From contig CM034310.1 in assembly GCA_019925795.1 (NCBI GenBank), positions 13,164,764-13,228,763 of the forward strand: a stretch of 64,000 bases of DNA, in the 5' to 3' direction. The notes beneath the pieces were generated by a model that was not told the origin of the DNA, made no database searches, and was given only the letters and a program-made list of their open reading frames with translations. Made by a program: the position numbers and the translations under genes. Of the stretch, positions 46,184 through 60,695 are shown one piece after another; position 1 is the first letter of the stretch, and the number at the start of each line of letters is the position of its first letter. The DNA comes from Dendrobium chrysotoxum. Taxonomy: Eukaryota; Streptophyta; Magnoliopsida; Asparagales; Orchidaceae.

Positions 46184-46870
46184 TCAGAAGGCAATCATTT
46201 TAATTAAGTGACCAAACCACGTACTCATCCACCTGAGCATCCTTATCACTACAACACTTAACCTAATATTATGCTTCTCTTCTAATGGCCAATATTCTAC
46301 ACCATAAAGCATTGTAAATCCAACCACCATCTTATAGAATTTCCCCTTAAGGGGTTGTTTGGTATGCGAATTTCGGCCAGATTTGGGCGAAATCCATCCA
46401 AATGGCCTAAAATGCAAATCCAATTCTCACGGCAAACGAAATCCTCTCGAGACGAAAAATTCTCCTGATTCGCTCTAAATACCGGATTTTCGAAATTCCA
46501 CTGACCATGGGAGTCCATCTCCCTGCTCTTAGACATTCCTACGAAAGCTACGTTGTAAATCCAGATTTTCTAATGGCCAATATTCTACACCATACTGCAT
46601 GGGTTGGTTTGGTTGGCCAAATCCCTCTCCTTGCCCTAGACCCACTTAAGTAAACTCCCCAAATAGCTTTCAGGATTTAACCCCCTTAGGATTTGGTAAA
46701 TTATTTCGTAAATCCAGATTTAGAGAATTTACAAAATCCTACTTAAATGAAATCCTAGGTTCTACCAAACAGCCCCTAAGCTTGAGGGGGACTTTTCTAT
46801 CACACAACAAGCCCAATGCATTCCTCCACTTCAACAATCTAATTTGAATTCTACTAATAATATCACACAA
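46184..46870 (-). pseudogene. LINE reverse-transcriptase C-terminal relic, interrupted by a MITE
   Basis: On minus, two pieces join across the MITE. Upstream of it (46870-46777): LLKWRNALGLLCDRKVPLKL. Downstream (46350-46184): GKFYKMVVGFTMLYGVEYWP and then RMLRWMSTWFGH. They match the C-terminal RT region of plant non-LTR retrotransposons, which usually reads ...CDRKVPLKLKGKFYRT...MLYGAECW...MRMLRWM. No catalytic residues are included and the reading frame is not maintained throughout. It is a dead fragment carried within the CACTA sequence. Confidence 0.7.
46351..46776. mobile_element. Tourist/PIF-Harbinger-like MITE (426 bp)
   Basis: Terminal inverted repeats are GGGGTTGTTTGGTA at the left and the complement of GGGGCTGTTTGGTA at the right (13 of 14 match), flanked by TAA on both sides (46348-46350 and 46777-46779), the PIF/Harbinger target duplication. 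Removing the insert joins two parts of a LINE relic exactly, which supports both boundaries. There is no coding capacity. A 26-bp word of the flanking LINE (46281-46306) recurs inside the MITE at 46569-46594. Confidence 0.78.
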
Positions 46871-47490
46871 GGGTACAATCTAGTAAGAACATCTAAGACT
46901 AAAGAAAAGAGAGTATTACCTCCACACCAAGGAACGTCGTCGAAGGAGCAAAATCGTGTTCAATTTTGAAGGAACATTGTCGAAGGAGCGAAACCTAGCG
47001 GTGAAGGAACGTCGTCGGAGCGTCGCCGGCGAAGGAGAGTCCACCGGCATCGAAGGAAAGGAATTCGTCGTCGGAGCGGAATGCGTCATTGGAGCGGAAT
47101 CAAACACAGAAAAGCCGAACAAGACGAGAATCAGGAACCAACGCGGAATGGCTCGAAATAGGGCTTTTACTGGCGGATTTTCCGGTGGATACTCCATCGG
47201 AAAGATTACCGATGGAACATCCACTGGTTATAGTTCGTCGAGTTTAAGTAAGCTGGCGGAAAATACACCGGTAAGACCGCCGGTAATTTTCGGCGGATAT
47301 TACGTCAGAAAATGAAACTTTTCCAGCGCAATTGCGACGTATTATCCGCCAATAAATAAGCGACGGATAATCCGCCAGAAATTCCATCGCACAATTATCG
47401 GTGACAAATCCGTCGGTAATTACGTCGATAGTTTCCGGCGGATACCATCCGCTAGAAATTCTGACGGTAACAGACAGTTTTCCTGTAGTG

Positions 47491-48917
47491 AAACTCCTTT
47501 CACTTTCTCCTGAACCAGGGAGAGAACCTGGACTCCTTTCGCTTCCTCTTGAAGCAGGAAGAGAACCTAGACTCCTTTTGCTTCCTCCTGAAGTAGGAAG
47601 AGAACATGGATCTTCTTGCGGATGATCCTTCCACAGAGACACCAACAAGATAAGAGACGACGACCGGAGAAGATGACTTTGATCATTGCTTAGAGCAACC
47701 TTTATGAATCCCTCACAAACTCCCCCTCACAAGATATTTTCTCTCTCTCACAAGCTCTCTCTCTAGGTTTTCTCTAGAAAAGAAAGTGGCAAAAGATTTT
47801 ACTTGTTGAAAGAAAAAGATCTTAAATAGGAGGGCTCAAAAATTCCCCTAAATCTTAACTGGCCATCAAAGATCGTCATAAATGATGGATCGATCATCCT
47901 GTATGATCAATTAAAAATCACATGTATCAGCCGGGACGTTCTAGTTCATCTGGATGGTTAGTAGATAAAATTTATTCTGATCATCCCGTACGATTCTGCG
48001 ATCATCCAGGACAATTAGTTATAATCAGGAATTTAATCCAGAACATAGCTTTGGTAATCCAGGGGAACTTGTGCTGGACGATCTCAAAATGACTTGATCG
48101 TCTAGGATGATGTGTATATCGTCCTATATGATTATTTTAAAAAGGACAAAATCATTCTGCATACAGCTTAGTTCGTATAGCCAAAACATCGTGGACGATC
48201 TTAGAATGACTTGATCGTCCGGAATGATATCGCGATCATTCAGTATGATTAGTTCAAAATTAGGAATATCGTCCAACACATTTCTCGGATTGCCCAGGTG
48301 AAGTGCTCTGAATGGTCAAGATTTTTGCATGTATCATCCAGGATAATCTTGTGATCGTTCAGGATGATATGATTGTATCAATCAAAATTTAGTTTCTTTA
48401 CTTAATCACCAGACTAATTTAGGCATGATTGTAATGGATCGTCTTGGACGATATGAGTATCATCCGGGATGATCAGACAAAATCTCTAAAAATAAAAACT
48501 TGAGCAATTTAATCTGGCGGCTGAGAATTTTTGATTTGAGCCTATCGTCCTGTACGATATGTGTATTGGCTAGGATGATCTGCTTAATCCAATTGACTTA
48601 AACATTGTCGCCCTAATTAGGGTTCCTATTATCACTGGATCGTCCTGGACGATATGAACAAAATTTGAAACAGAAAACCTAACGCACTAAAACTCTCCCC
48701 CTGAGTATGTGTGTAAGGTTACTTAGCAAGGGCATCAATTATATTATATTTGACTCAAGAAATTGAAAAATTACAATTTAAACACACATGGACCCGATCT
48801 TGAGTTGGCTTGGATTGAATTTGATCTTTTGTACCTGAAATGTTAGTCAACCAGAAATAGAAAACAAAAATGTTTGTTATCATCAAAATTGTAATCCTTA
48901 AATCCAGATTTGCAACA
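47491..48917 (-). mobile_element. Copia LTR fragment, split by the CACTA element
   Basis: On minus it begins TGTTGCAAATC at 48917 and runs about 1.43 kb to the CACTA terminus; the rest of the LTR (R/U5 end) is absent. It resembles the element 2 LTR: palindromes of the ATCGTCC/GGACGAT type, GCCCTCCTATTTAAGATC at the TATA position, a GA-rich leader and repeated AGGAAG-rich leader segments. The missing end and the missing left part of the CACTA element suggest one deletion removed both, joining CACTA to satellite. Confidence 0.8.
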
Positions 48918-51900
48918 GAAATATTTTTATCATAGAGGATCAAAATTGGGAGATGGTAGGATGGGGTAGGAATATACCCGTCACAGAGGGTTAAAATAGG
49001 GAGATTGTATGATGGGGTAGGAATATGCCTGTCACAGATGATAATTACTGGGATTTCATATGGTGTGCAGAAATATGCCCATCACATAGGATTGAAACTA
49101 GAAGATCATATGATGGAGTAGGAATATGCCCATTATAGAGCATCAAAACTAGGAGATCGTATGATGGGGTAGGAATATGCCCTTCACAAAGGATCAAATC
49201 TGGGAGATCGTATGATGAGGTAGGAATATGCCCATCAAAGAGGACCAAAACTGGGAGATTATATGATGGGGCAAGTGTATTTCTATCATAAAGGATCAAA
49301 ACTGACAGATCATATGATGGTTTAAGAATATGCCCATCACATAAGATAAAAACTAAGAGATTGTATGATGTGGTAGGAATATGCCCATCATAGAGGACCA
49401 AGACTAGGAGATCATGTGATAGAGTAGGAATACGCCCGTCATAGAGGATCAAAATTGGGAGATCATATGATGAGGAGGAAATATGCCCATCACAGAGGAT
49501 CAAGACTAGAAGATCAAACGATGAGGTAGGAATATGCCCATCATAGAGGATTTAAACTGGGAGATCGTATGATGGGGTAGGAATATACCCATCACAGAGA
49601 ATCAAAACAGTGAGATCGTATGATGGGGTATGAATATACTTATCACAGAGGAACATTATTGGGAGATCATATGGTGGAAAGGAATATGCCCATCACAAAG
49701 GATTAAAACTAGGAGATCATTTGATTCGGTAGGAATATGCCCATTACAGACGATCGAAACTAGGAGATCGTATGAAGGGGTAGAAATATGCCCATCGTAA
49801 AGGATCAAATCTAGGAGATCGTATGATGGGGTAGGAATAAGCCCATCAAGGCAGATCTAAACTGGGAGACTCTATGATGGGGCAGGAATATTCCCACCAG
49901 AAAGGATCCAAATTGGCAGATCATATGATGGGGTAGGAATATGCTGATCACAGAGGATCAAAATTGGGAGATCATATGATGTGATAAGAAAATGCCCATC
50001 ACAATGGAATGAAAATGGGAGATTGTATAATTTGGTAGGAATATTCCAATCACCGAGGATCAAAACTTGGAGATCATATGATGGGGTAGAAATATGCCCA
50101 TCACAGACGATCAAAACTTTAAGATTGTATTATGGGGTGGCAATATGCTCATCACTAAGGATCAAAACTGGAGATGTTATGATGGGGTAGGAAAAAGACC
50201 TTTATAGAGGATCGAAGCTGGGAGTTCTTATAATGGGGTAGGAATATGCCCATCACAAAGGATCAAAATTGGAAGATCGTATGAAAGGGTCAGAATATGC
50301 CCATCATTGAGGATCAAAATAAGAAGATCTTACGATGGGGAAGGAATATACCCATTATAGAGGATTGAAATTGGGAGATCATACGATGGGGTAAGAATAT
50401 GCCCATCACAGAGGATCAAATCTGGGAGATCATCAGATCGGGTAGGAATATGTGCATCAACGAGGAATATTTTTGGGAGATCGTAGGATGGGCTAGGAAT
50501 ATGCCCATGATAAAGGATCAAAATTAGGAGATCATATGATGGGGTAGGAATATGCCCATCATAAAGGATCGAAACTAGGAGATCGTGTGATGGGATTGGA
50601 ATATGCCCATTATTGAGGATGAAAAATGGGATATCATATGACGGGGTAGGAATATGCCCATTAAAGAGGATCAAGATTGGGAGATATTATGATGGGGTAG
50701 GAATATGTCCATCAAAAAAGATCCAAACTAGTATATCATAAGATGGGCTCGAAATATGTCCATCATAGAGGATCAAAACTAGGAGATCGTATGGTGGGGT
50801 AAAAATATGCTCATCACAGAGAAATAAAATTGGGAGATCATATAATGGGGTAGGAATATACCCATCATTGAGGATCAAAATTAGGAGAATATAAAATGGG
50901 GTAGGAATATGCCCATCATAGAGGATCAAAACTAGGAGATCGTATGATGGGGTAGGAATATTCCCATTACAGAGTACAGAAGCTGAGAGATCATATGATG
51001 GGGTAGGAATTTGCCCGTCATAGAGGATCGAGAGTAGCAGATCATATGATGGGGTAGGAATATGCCCATCATAGAGGATCAAAACTGGGAGATCGTGTAG
51101 TGGGGTAGAAATATGCCCAACACAGAGGATCAAGACTGGAAGATCATATGATGAGGTAGGAATATGCCCATCATAGTGGATCAAAACTTGGAAATCATAT
51201 GGGGATCAAATCTTGGAGATGATATGACGGGGTAAGAATATGCCTATCATAGAGGAATAAAATTGAGAGATCAAATTATGGGGTAGGAATATGCCCATCA
51301 CAAAGGATAAAAACTAGCATATCATTTGATGGGGTAGGAATATGCCCATCATAGAGGTTCAAAACTAGGAGATCATATGATAGGGTTCGACTATGTCCAA
51401 CACAGAGGATCAAAATTGGGAGATCATATGATGAGGTAGGAATATGCCCATCAATGAAGATCAAAATTGGGAGATCATTATATTGGGTTGGAATATGCCC
51501 ATCATAAAGGATCCAAATTGGTAGATCATATGATGGGGTAGGAATATGCCCATCACAGAAGATGAAAAATGGGAGATAATATCATGGGGTAAGAATATAC
51601 CGATCATAGAGGATCAAAACTGGTAGATCGTATGAGGGGGTAGGAATACGCCTATCTTAGAGGATCAAAACTCAGAGATCATAATATGGGGTAGAAATAT
51701 TCCCATCACAAAGGATGGAACTATGAGTTCGTATGATGGGGTGGGAATATGCCCATCATAAAGGATCAAAATTAGGAGATCTTATGATGGGGTAGGATTA
51801 TGCCCATTATAGTGGATCGAATATAGAGGATCATATGATGGGGGTAGGACAATGCACATCATAGGGGATCAGAACTAAAACATCATATGAAGGGGTAGGA

Positions 51901-52302
51901 ATATGCCCATCATTGAGGATTGAAACTAGGAGATTGTATAATGGGGTAGGAATATACCCATCACAGAGGATCAAAACTAGGAAATCGTATGATGGGGTAG
52001 GAATATACCCATCGCAGAGTATAAAAATTAGGAGGTCGTATGATGAGGTAATAATATGCCCATCACAGGGGATCAAACTAGGAAATTCAATGTTGGGGTA
52101 GGAATATAGCCATCACAGAGATTCAAAACTAGGAGATCATGTGATTGGGTAGAAATATGCCCATCACAGTGGATTAAGATTAGAAGATCATCTGATGGGA
52201 TAGGAATTGCCCATGATAGAGGATCAAAATTGGGAGATCGTGTGATGGGGTAGGAATATACCCTTCATAAAGGATCTAAACTGGGAGATCGCATGATGGG
52301 GG
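48918..52302. repeat. 51-bp satellite, block E (about 66 copies)
   Basis: Same monomer and orientation. Periodic minus-strand frames reach 152 codons (49045-49503) and 165 codons (50687-51184). The block ends abruptly after GATGGGGG at an LTR fragment. Confidence 0.96.
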
Positions 52303-53006
52303 CTCAGGTCGTCCGGGAAGTTAGCCTGTACGATTAGAAGAAATATGGTTTTTGTCTTGGATGATTTAGGAAAATCAAATATGTTGGCCAACATCTTCAA
52401 CTATGATATATAGATCGTCCAGGGTAATTTGATTGAATAAATTAACCATAATTAGTCCCCTAATAACATGATCAATTTATGCATGATTGACATTAATCGT
52501 CTAGGGTGATCTCGATCTTTAAGCACGATTAGAACAAAATTTGAATTCTAAATCCTTGCCTAAATTATTATTGGATGCTATTTTCCAAGATCATAAAGGA
52601 TCGTCCTGGACGATTGAATCGTCTAGTATGATTAGTTCAATAAGCTGATCCTCCTGGATGATCCTAAGATCATTCTGTATGATTAGTTCAAAACTAAAAC
52701 TTCTTGTCTTGACTAGATCTCATACCCCTGAGTGTGTGTGTATATGGTCACCAAGCTAGCAAACACCTTTACATGACTTGACTTAAGAAATCAAAGATTA
52801 CATCAATGAATATTATAGACTCTTTACAGTATGACCTATACTACCCATTCTTTAGCTCCGATTCTTTGTTGAATAATGCATGGTGTTCCTGAAATACTAG
52901 TATACAAACAAATAAGTATAGAATGACAATACTAGGAGATATAAATATCTGAGCCATAATATTTGTTATCCTAAAAAACATAAGCTTGTGAGCTCGAGTC
53001 ACAACA
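52303..53006 (-). mobile_element. Truncated LTR, same family as 17069-17718
   Basis: On minus it begins TGTTGTGACTCGAGCTC at 53006 and continues with GGATAACAAATATTATGG, a typical copia LTR start. It shares long collinear words with 17069-17718. It stops after about 700 bp with no R/U5 end and no primer-binding site. Degenerate palindromes (ATCGTCCTGGACGAT near 52600) are present. No genes. Confidence 0.75.
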
Positions 53007-56000
53007 AGCCTAACACCGAGGATCAATACTGCTAAATCATTTGAAGGTGTATGAATATGCCCATCAAAAAGGATCAAGACTGGAAGATCATATGATAGGG
53101 TTGGCTTTTGCCCATCATAAAGGATCAAAATGGGGAGATCATATGATGGGGTCAGAATATACCCATCATAGAGGATCAAAACTGGGAGGTCTTATGATGG
53201 GGTAGGAATATGCTTATTAAAGAGGAACATTACTGGGAGATCATATGATGGGTAAGAATATGCTCATCACAGAGGATCAAAATAAGGAGATCATATGATG
53301 GGGTAGGAATATGCCCATCATAGAGCATCAAAACTAGGAGATTATATGATGGGGTAGGAATAAGAATATGCCCACCATAAAGGATCAAAATTGGGAGATC
53401 GTATGATGGGGTAGAAGTATACCCATCAAAGAGGATCAAAATTTGGAGATCGTATGATGGGGTAGGAATATACCCATCATAAATGATCCAAATTGGCAGA
53501 TCATATGATAAGATAAAAATATGCCCATCACAGAGGATCAAGACTGGGAGACAGTATGATGGGGTAGGAATATGCCCATTACAGAGGAAAAAAATGGGAG
53601 ATCATTTGATGGTGTCAAAATATACCTATCACAGAGAATCGAAACTAGGAGATCAAATGATGGGGTAGAAATATGCCCATCATAGAGGATCAAAACTAGG
53701 AGATCATATGATCGGGTAGGAATATATCCATCATAGAGGATCAAAACTAGGGGATCGTTTGATGGAGTAGGAATATGCCCATTTCAGAGGTTCAAAACTA
53801 GGAGATCGTATGATGGGGCAGGATATGCCCATTATAGAGGATGAAAACTGGGAGATTCTATGATGGGGTAGAATATGCCAATCATAGAGCATCAAGTCTA
53901 GAAGATCATCTAATGGGGTAGGAATATTCCCATCACAGAGGATCAAAATTGGGAGATAGTATGATGGGATAGGAATATACCCATCATAAAGGATCAAAAC
54001 TAGGAGATCACGTTATGGGGTAAGAATATGCCCATCATAGAGGAACTAAATTGGTAGATAATATGATGGAGTAGGAATATGCCCATCACAGAGGATCAAA
54101 ACTAGGTGATTATATGATGGGGTAAGAATATGCCCATTAAAGAGGATGACAATTGGGAGGTTATATGTTGGGGTAGAAATATGCCATCACAAAGGATCCA
54201 AACTGGCAGATCATATAATAGGGAAGGAACATGCCCATCACAGAGAATAAAAACTAGGAGATCATATGAGGGGATAGGAACATGCCTATCACAATGGATC
54301 AAAATTGGGGGATAATATGATGGGATAGGAATATTCCAATCACAGAGGATCAAAATTGGGAGATCGTATGACGGGGAATGAATATGGCCGTCAAAGAGGA
54401 TTAAAATAGGGAGATCGTATGATGGGGTAGCAATATACCCATAAAAAGGATTGAAACTGGAGATCATATGATAGGGTAGGAATATTCCCCTCATAGAGAA
54501 TCAAAACTGGGAGATCTTATGATGGGGTAGGAATATTCCTATCACGGAGGATTGAAATTAGGAGATCATATGATGGGGTAATGATATGCCCATCACAGAG
54601 GATCGAAATGTAAGATCGTATAAAGGGGTACGAATGTGCCTACTACTGAGGTTTGAAACTAAGAGATAATATGATGTGGAAGAAATATGCTCATCATAGA
54701 CGATCAAGATTGAAAGATCAAATGATGGGGTAGGAAAATGCCCATTATAGGGGATCAAAACTACGAGATCGTATGATAGGGTAGTAATATACCCTTCATA
54801 GAGGATCAAAACTGGGAGATCGTAAGATGTGGTAAGAATATGCCCATCATAGAGGGTCAAAATTGGGAGATCGTATGATGGGGTAGGAATATGCCCATCT
54901 CTAAGGATCAAAACATGCAGATCATATGTTGGGGTGAAATATGCCCATCATAGAGAATCAAAATTAGAAGATTGTATGAAGGGGTAGGAATACACCCATC
55001 ATTGAGGATCAAAATTAGGAGATCATATGATGGGTTAGAAATATACCCATCACAAAGGAACAAAATTTCAAGATCATTTTATGGGGTAGGAATATGCCCA
55101 TCACAGAGGAACAAAAATGAGAGATTATGTAATGGGGTAGAAATATGCTCATCACAGAGGATCAAAAGTTGGAGATCATATGAAGGGGTGGGAATATGCC
55201 CATCAAAGAGCTTCAAAATTAGGAGATCATATGATGGGGTAGGAATATGCCCATCACAAAAGATCAAAATTAGGAGGTCATATGATGGGGAATGAATATG
55301 CCCATGATAGGGGATCGAAACTAAGAGATCGAATGATTGGGTTGAAATATACCCGTTATATTGGATCAAAACTGTAAGATCAGTTTATAGGAGTAGGAAT
55401 ATTTCCATCATAGAGGGTCAAAACTGGGACATCGTATGATGGGGTCGGAATATACCCATCATAGAGGATCAAAATTGGCAGATCGTATGATGGGGTAGGA
55501 ATATGCCTATCTTAGAGGATCAAAATCAGGAGATCGTATGATGGGGTAGGAATATGCCCATCACTGAGGATTAAAACTAACAGATCATATGATGGGGTGA
55601 AATATACCCATCCTAGAGGATCAAATTAGAAGATCGTATGAAGTGGTAGGAATATACCAATCACTGAAGATTAAAATTAGGTGATCATATGAGGGAATAG
55701 GAATATACCCATCACAGAGGATCAAAATTGTGAGATCATTTGTTGGGGTAGGAATATGCCCATCACAGAGAGAAAAAAAAGGCAGATTATGTAATAGGGT
55801 TGGAATATTCCCATGGCTGAGGTTCAAAACTTGGAGATCATATGATGGGATAGGAATATGCCCATCAAATAGGAACAAAATTAATAGATAAGATGATGGG
55901 TAGGAATATAACCTTTATAGAGGATTGTAACTGGGAGGTCATATGATAGGGTATGAATATGCCCATCACAGATGATCTAAACCAGGATATCGAATGATTG

Positions 56001-59000
56001 GGTAGAAATTTGCCAACTATATAGCATTGAAAGTGGGAGATCATTTTATGGCGTAGGAATATGCCTATCATAGAGGATCTAAACTGGGAGATCGTAAGAT
56101 GGGGTAGGAATATGCCCATTACTAAGGATCGAAACTACCATATCATATGATGGGGTAGGAATATGCCCATTATAGAGGATCGAAATTGGAAGATGATATA
56201 AAGGGGAAGGAATATGCCCATTATTGAGGATCAAAATCATGAGATCATGTGATGGGTAGGAATATACCCATCATAGAGAATCAAAATTGGTAGAACATAT
56301 GGTGGGGTTGGAATATGCCTATCACAAAGAAATAAAAATGGCAGATTATATAACGGGGTTAGAATATGCCCATCAAAGAGGATCAATACTAGGATATTAT
56401 ATGATGGGGGTGGGAATATGCCCATCACAGAGGATTAAAATTGGGAGATTATATGATAGGGTAAAAATATACCTATCATAGAGGATGGAAATTGGGAGAT
56501 CATATGATGGGGTAGGAATATGCCCATCATTGAGGAATATTACTAGGAGATTATATGATGGGTTAGGAATATACCCATCACAGAGGATTAGAATAAGGAG
56601 TTTATATGATGCATTAGGAATATGCCCATCATAGAGGATCAAAATTAGGAGATCATGTGATGGGGTAGGAATATGCCCACCATCGAGGATCAAATCTGAG
56701 AGAACATATGATGGGGTAGGAATATGCCTATTATATAGGATCGAGACAGGAAGATCATATGATGGGATAGGAATATGCTCATCATAGTGGATCAAAATTG
56801 GTAGATCGTATGATGGGACAAGAATATACCAATCATAGAAGATCAAAACTGGGGGATCATATAATGGGGTAGGAATATGCCTATTATAGAGGAACATTAC
56901 TGGAAGATTGTGTGGTTGAGTAGGAATGTGCCCATCATAGAGGATGAAACTAGGAGATCATATGATGGGGTAAGAATATGCCCATCACAAAGGATCAATA
57001 TTTGGTGATTGTATGATAGGGTAGGACTATGGCCATGATAGAGGATCCAAACTGGTAGATCATATGATCTGTAGGAATATTCCCATCATTGTGGATAAAA
57101 AATTGGGGATTATGTGATGGGGAAGGAATATACCCATCATAGAGGAACCAAAATGGAAGATCATATAATGTGGTAGGAATATGTCCATGATAGAGGATCA
57201 AAACTAGAAGATCATATGATGGGGTAGGAATATGCCCATCACATAGCATCGTAACAAAGAGATCATATGATGGGGTGGGAATATACGCATCACAGAGGAT
57301 CAAAATTGTGAGATCATATGATGGGGTAGGAATATGCCCATCAAAGAGGAGAAAAAATGGCAGATCATGTAATGGGTTAGTAATATGCCCATTATAGCGG
57401 ATTAAAACTTAGAGTTCATACGATGGGGTAGGAATATACCCATCGTAGAGGATCAAAACTAGGAGGTCGCATGATGGGGTAGGAATATGCCCATCATAGA
57501 TTATCGAAACTAGATGATCGAATGATTGGGTAGAAATATATAAATCATATAGGATCAAAATTGAGAGATCATTTTATATGGCAGGAATATGGCTATCATA
57601 GAGGATCAAAATTCGGAGATCATAGATGTGGTAGAAATATGCCCATCATTGAGGATTGAAACTACCAAATCATATGATGGGGTAGGAATATTCCCATTAC
57701 AGAGGATCAAAATTGGAAGATCATATGAAGGGGATGCAAAATGCCCATTATTGAGGATCGAAAGTAATAGATCATATGATGGGGTAAGAATATACCCATC
57801 ACAAAGGATCAAAATTGGGAGATCATGTGATGGGGTAGGAATATGCCCATCATAGAGGATCAAACCTAGGAGATCATATCATGGGGTAGGAATATGCCCA
57901 TCTTAGAGGATCAAAACTAGGAGATCGTGCGATAGGGTAGGAATATGCTGATTACAGAGGATCAAAATTAGAAGATCGTATGAATGGGTAGGAATATGCC
58001 CATCACTAAGGTTTGATACTAGGAGATTGTATGATGGGGTAGGAATATGCCCATCCAAGAGGATCAAGATTAGAAGATCATAATATGGGGTAGGAATATA
58101 CCCATCATAAAGGGTCAAAATTGGGAGATCGTGTGATGGGGTAGGAATAAGCCCATCACAGAGAATTGAAACTAAAAGATCATATGAAGGGTATGAATAT
58201 ACCCATCACTGGGGATCAAAACTAAGAGATGATATGATGGGGTATGATTATACCCATCACAGAGGATACAAAATATGAGATCATATGATGGGGCAGGAAT
58301 ATGCCCATGATAGAGGAACAAAAATGAGAGATCATGTAAGGGGTTGGAATATGCCCATCAGAGAGTTTCAAAACCTGGAGATCATCTGATGGGGTAGAAA
58401 TATTCCCATCAAAAAGGATTAAAACTTGGAGATAATATGATGGTGTAAGAATATTACCATCACAGAGGATCGTAACTGGGAATTCGTATGATGGAATAAG
58501 AATATGCCCACCATAAAGGATTGAAATTAGGAGATTGAATGATTGGTACAAATATACCCATTATATAGGATCAAAACTTGGAGATGAATTTATGCGTTAG
58601 GAATATTCCCGTCACAGAGAATCAAAGCATAGCGATCATATGATGGAGTAGGAATATACCCATCGATATGGATCAAAACTAGGAGATCATAAGATGGGGT
58701 AGAAATTAGACTATCATAGAGGATCAAAATTGGAAGATCATATGAGGGGGAAGGAATACGCCCATTATTGAGGATCGAAACTAGGAGATCGTATGATGGG
58801 GTAGGAAAATATGCATCATAGAAGATCAAAATTGGGAGATCATGTGATGGGGTAGGAATACGTCCATCATAAAGGAACAAAAATGGGAGATCATCTAATT
58901 AGGTGGGAATATGCCCATCACAGAGGATTGAAACTAGGAGATCGTATGATGCTGTAGGAATATACCCATCATAGAGGATTGAAGCTACGAGATCGTATGT

Positions 59001-60695
59001 TGGGGTAGGAATATGCCCATCATAGAGGAACATTACTTCGAGAATGTACGATGGGTTAGGATTATGCCCATCATAGAGGATCAAAATAACGAGTTTATTT
59101 GATGGGTTAGGAATATGCCCATCACAGAGGAGCAAAACTAGGAGATCGTATGATGGTGTAGGAATATGGGAACCATTCAGGATCAAATCTGGGGGTTCAT
59201 ATGATGAGGTAAGAATATGCCAATCACTTAGGATCAAAACTGGAAGATCATATGATGAGTAAGGAATATGCCCATTATAGAGGATCGAAATTGGCAGATC
59301 GCATGATGGTACAAGAATATACACATCAAAGAAGAACAAAACTATGAGAACATATAATGCGGTAGGACTAAGCCCATCATAGAGGAAAATTACTGGGAAT
59401 TCATGTGATGGGGTAGGAATATGCTCATCATAGAGGATTAAAACTAGGAGATCATATGATGGGGTAGGAATATTCCCATCACAAAGGATAAAAACTAGGA
59501 GATTGTATGATGGGGTAGGACTATGCCAATCACAGAGGATCCAAACTAGCAGATCATATGATGGGTAGGAATATGCCTATCTCAGGGGATCTAAATTGGG
59601 AGATCATATGATGGGGTAGGAATATGCCCATCATAGAGGAACAAAAATGGGAGATCGTATAATGGGGTAGGTTTATGCCAATCACAGAGGAGCAGAATGA
59701 GGAGATCATACGATGGGGTAGGAATATGCCCATCACAGAGGATCAAAACTTGGAGATCATATGATGGGGTAGGAATATGCCTATCACAGAAGATCAAAAA
59801 TGGGAGATCATATAATAGGGTAGGAATATGCCCATCATCGAGGATTAAAATTAGGAGATCTTATGATGGAGTAGGAATATGCCTATCATAGGGAATTTTA
59901 AATTGGGAGATCTTATGATGTGGTAGGAATATGCCCATCGCAACCTATCGAAACTAGGAGATCAAAACATGGGGTAGGAATATGCCCATCATAGAGGATC
60001 AAAATTAGAAGATCATATGAAGGGGAAGAAATATGCCCATCATTAAGGATCGAAACCTTGAGATCGTATGATGGGGGAGGAATATACCAATCGCAAAGGA
60101 TCAAAATTGGGACATCACATGATGGGGTAGGAATATGCCCATTACAAAGGAACAAAAAAGGGAGATCATATAATGGGGTAGGAATATGCCCATCATAGAA
60201 GATCAAAACTAGGAGATTATATGATGGGGTGGGAATATTCCCATCACAGAGGATCAAAGTTGGGAGATCATATGATGGGGTAAGAATATACCCATCATAG
60301 AGGATGGAAGCTGGGAGATTATATAATGGAGTAAGAATTTGCCCATCATAGAGGAACATTATTGAAAGATCGTACGATGGGTTAGTAATATGCCCATCAC
60401 AGAGGATCAAAATAAGGAGTTCATATGATGGCTTAGGAGTATGCCCATCACAGAGGATTGAAATTAAGAGATCGTATCATGTGTAGGAATATGCCCACGA
60501 CTGAGGATCAAATTTGGGAGATCATATGATGGGCTAGGAATATGACCAAGACATAGGATCAAGAATGGAAGATAATATGATTGGGTAGGAATATGCCAAT
60601 CATAGAGGATCAAAATTGGGATATTGTATGATATGACAGAAATATACCCATCACAGAAGATCGATACTGGGAGAACATATAATGGGGTAGGAATA
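53007..60695. repeat. 51-bp satellite, block F (about 151 copies)
   Basis: Same monomer for 7.7 kb, somewhat richer in one-base indels, so open frames are shorter (up to 166 codons at 56397-56897). Near 53340-53375 a partial duplication (GGAATAAGAATATGCCC) changes the local period. The right end is cut by the LTR of element 4, after GGTAGGAATA. Confidence 0.96.

Larger units (their letters stand above)
45669..47490 (-). mobile_element. CACTA (En/Spm) transposon fragment with one terminus
   Basis: The right end reads, on minus, CACTACAGGAAAACTGTCTG, a typical plant CACTA terminus. Subterminal repeats with CCGTCGGTAATT-, GGCGGAT- and TCCGCC-like words fill 47290-47470. The transposase-associated exon begins at 46115. 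The left part of the element, including most of the transposase and the other terminus, is missing; the break at 45669 is directly against satellite. Immediately right of 47490 is LTR sequence, so the element had inserted into an LTR. ORFs at 46916-47315 and 47244-47648 overlap GC-rich leader and subterminal repeats and are not supported as genes. Confidence 0.8.

Noticed and set aside
46916..47315. Overlapping ORFs on both strands near the CACTA terminus
   Set aside because: They lie in GC-rich leader and subterminal repeats, overlap on both strands and show no recognisable domain.
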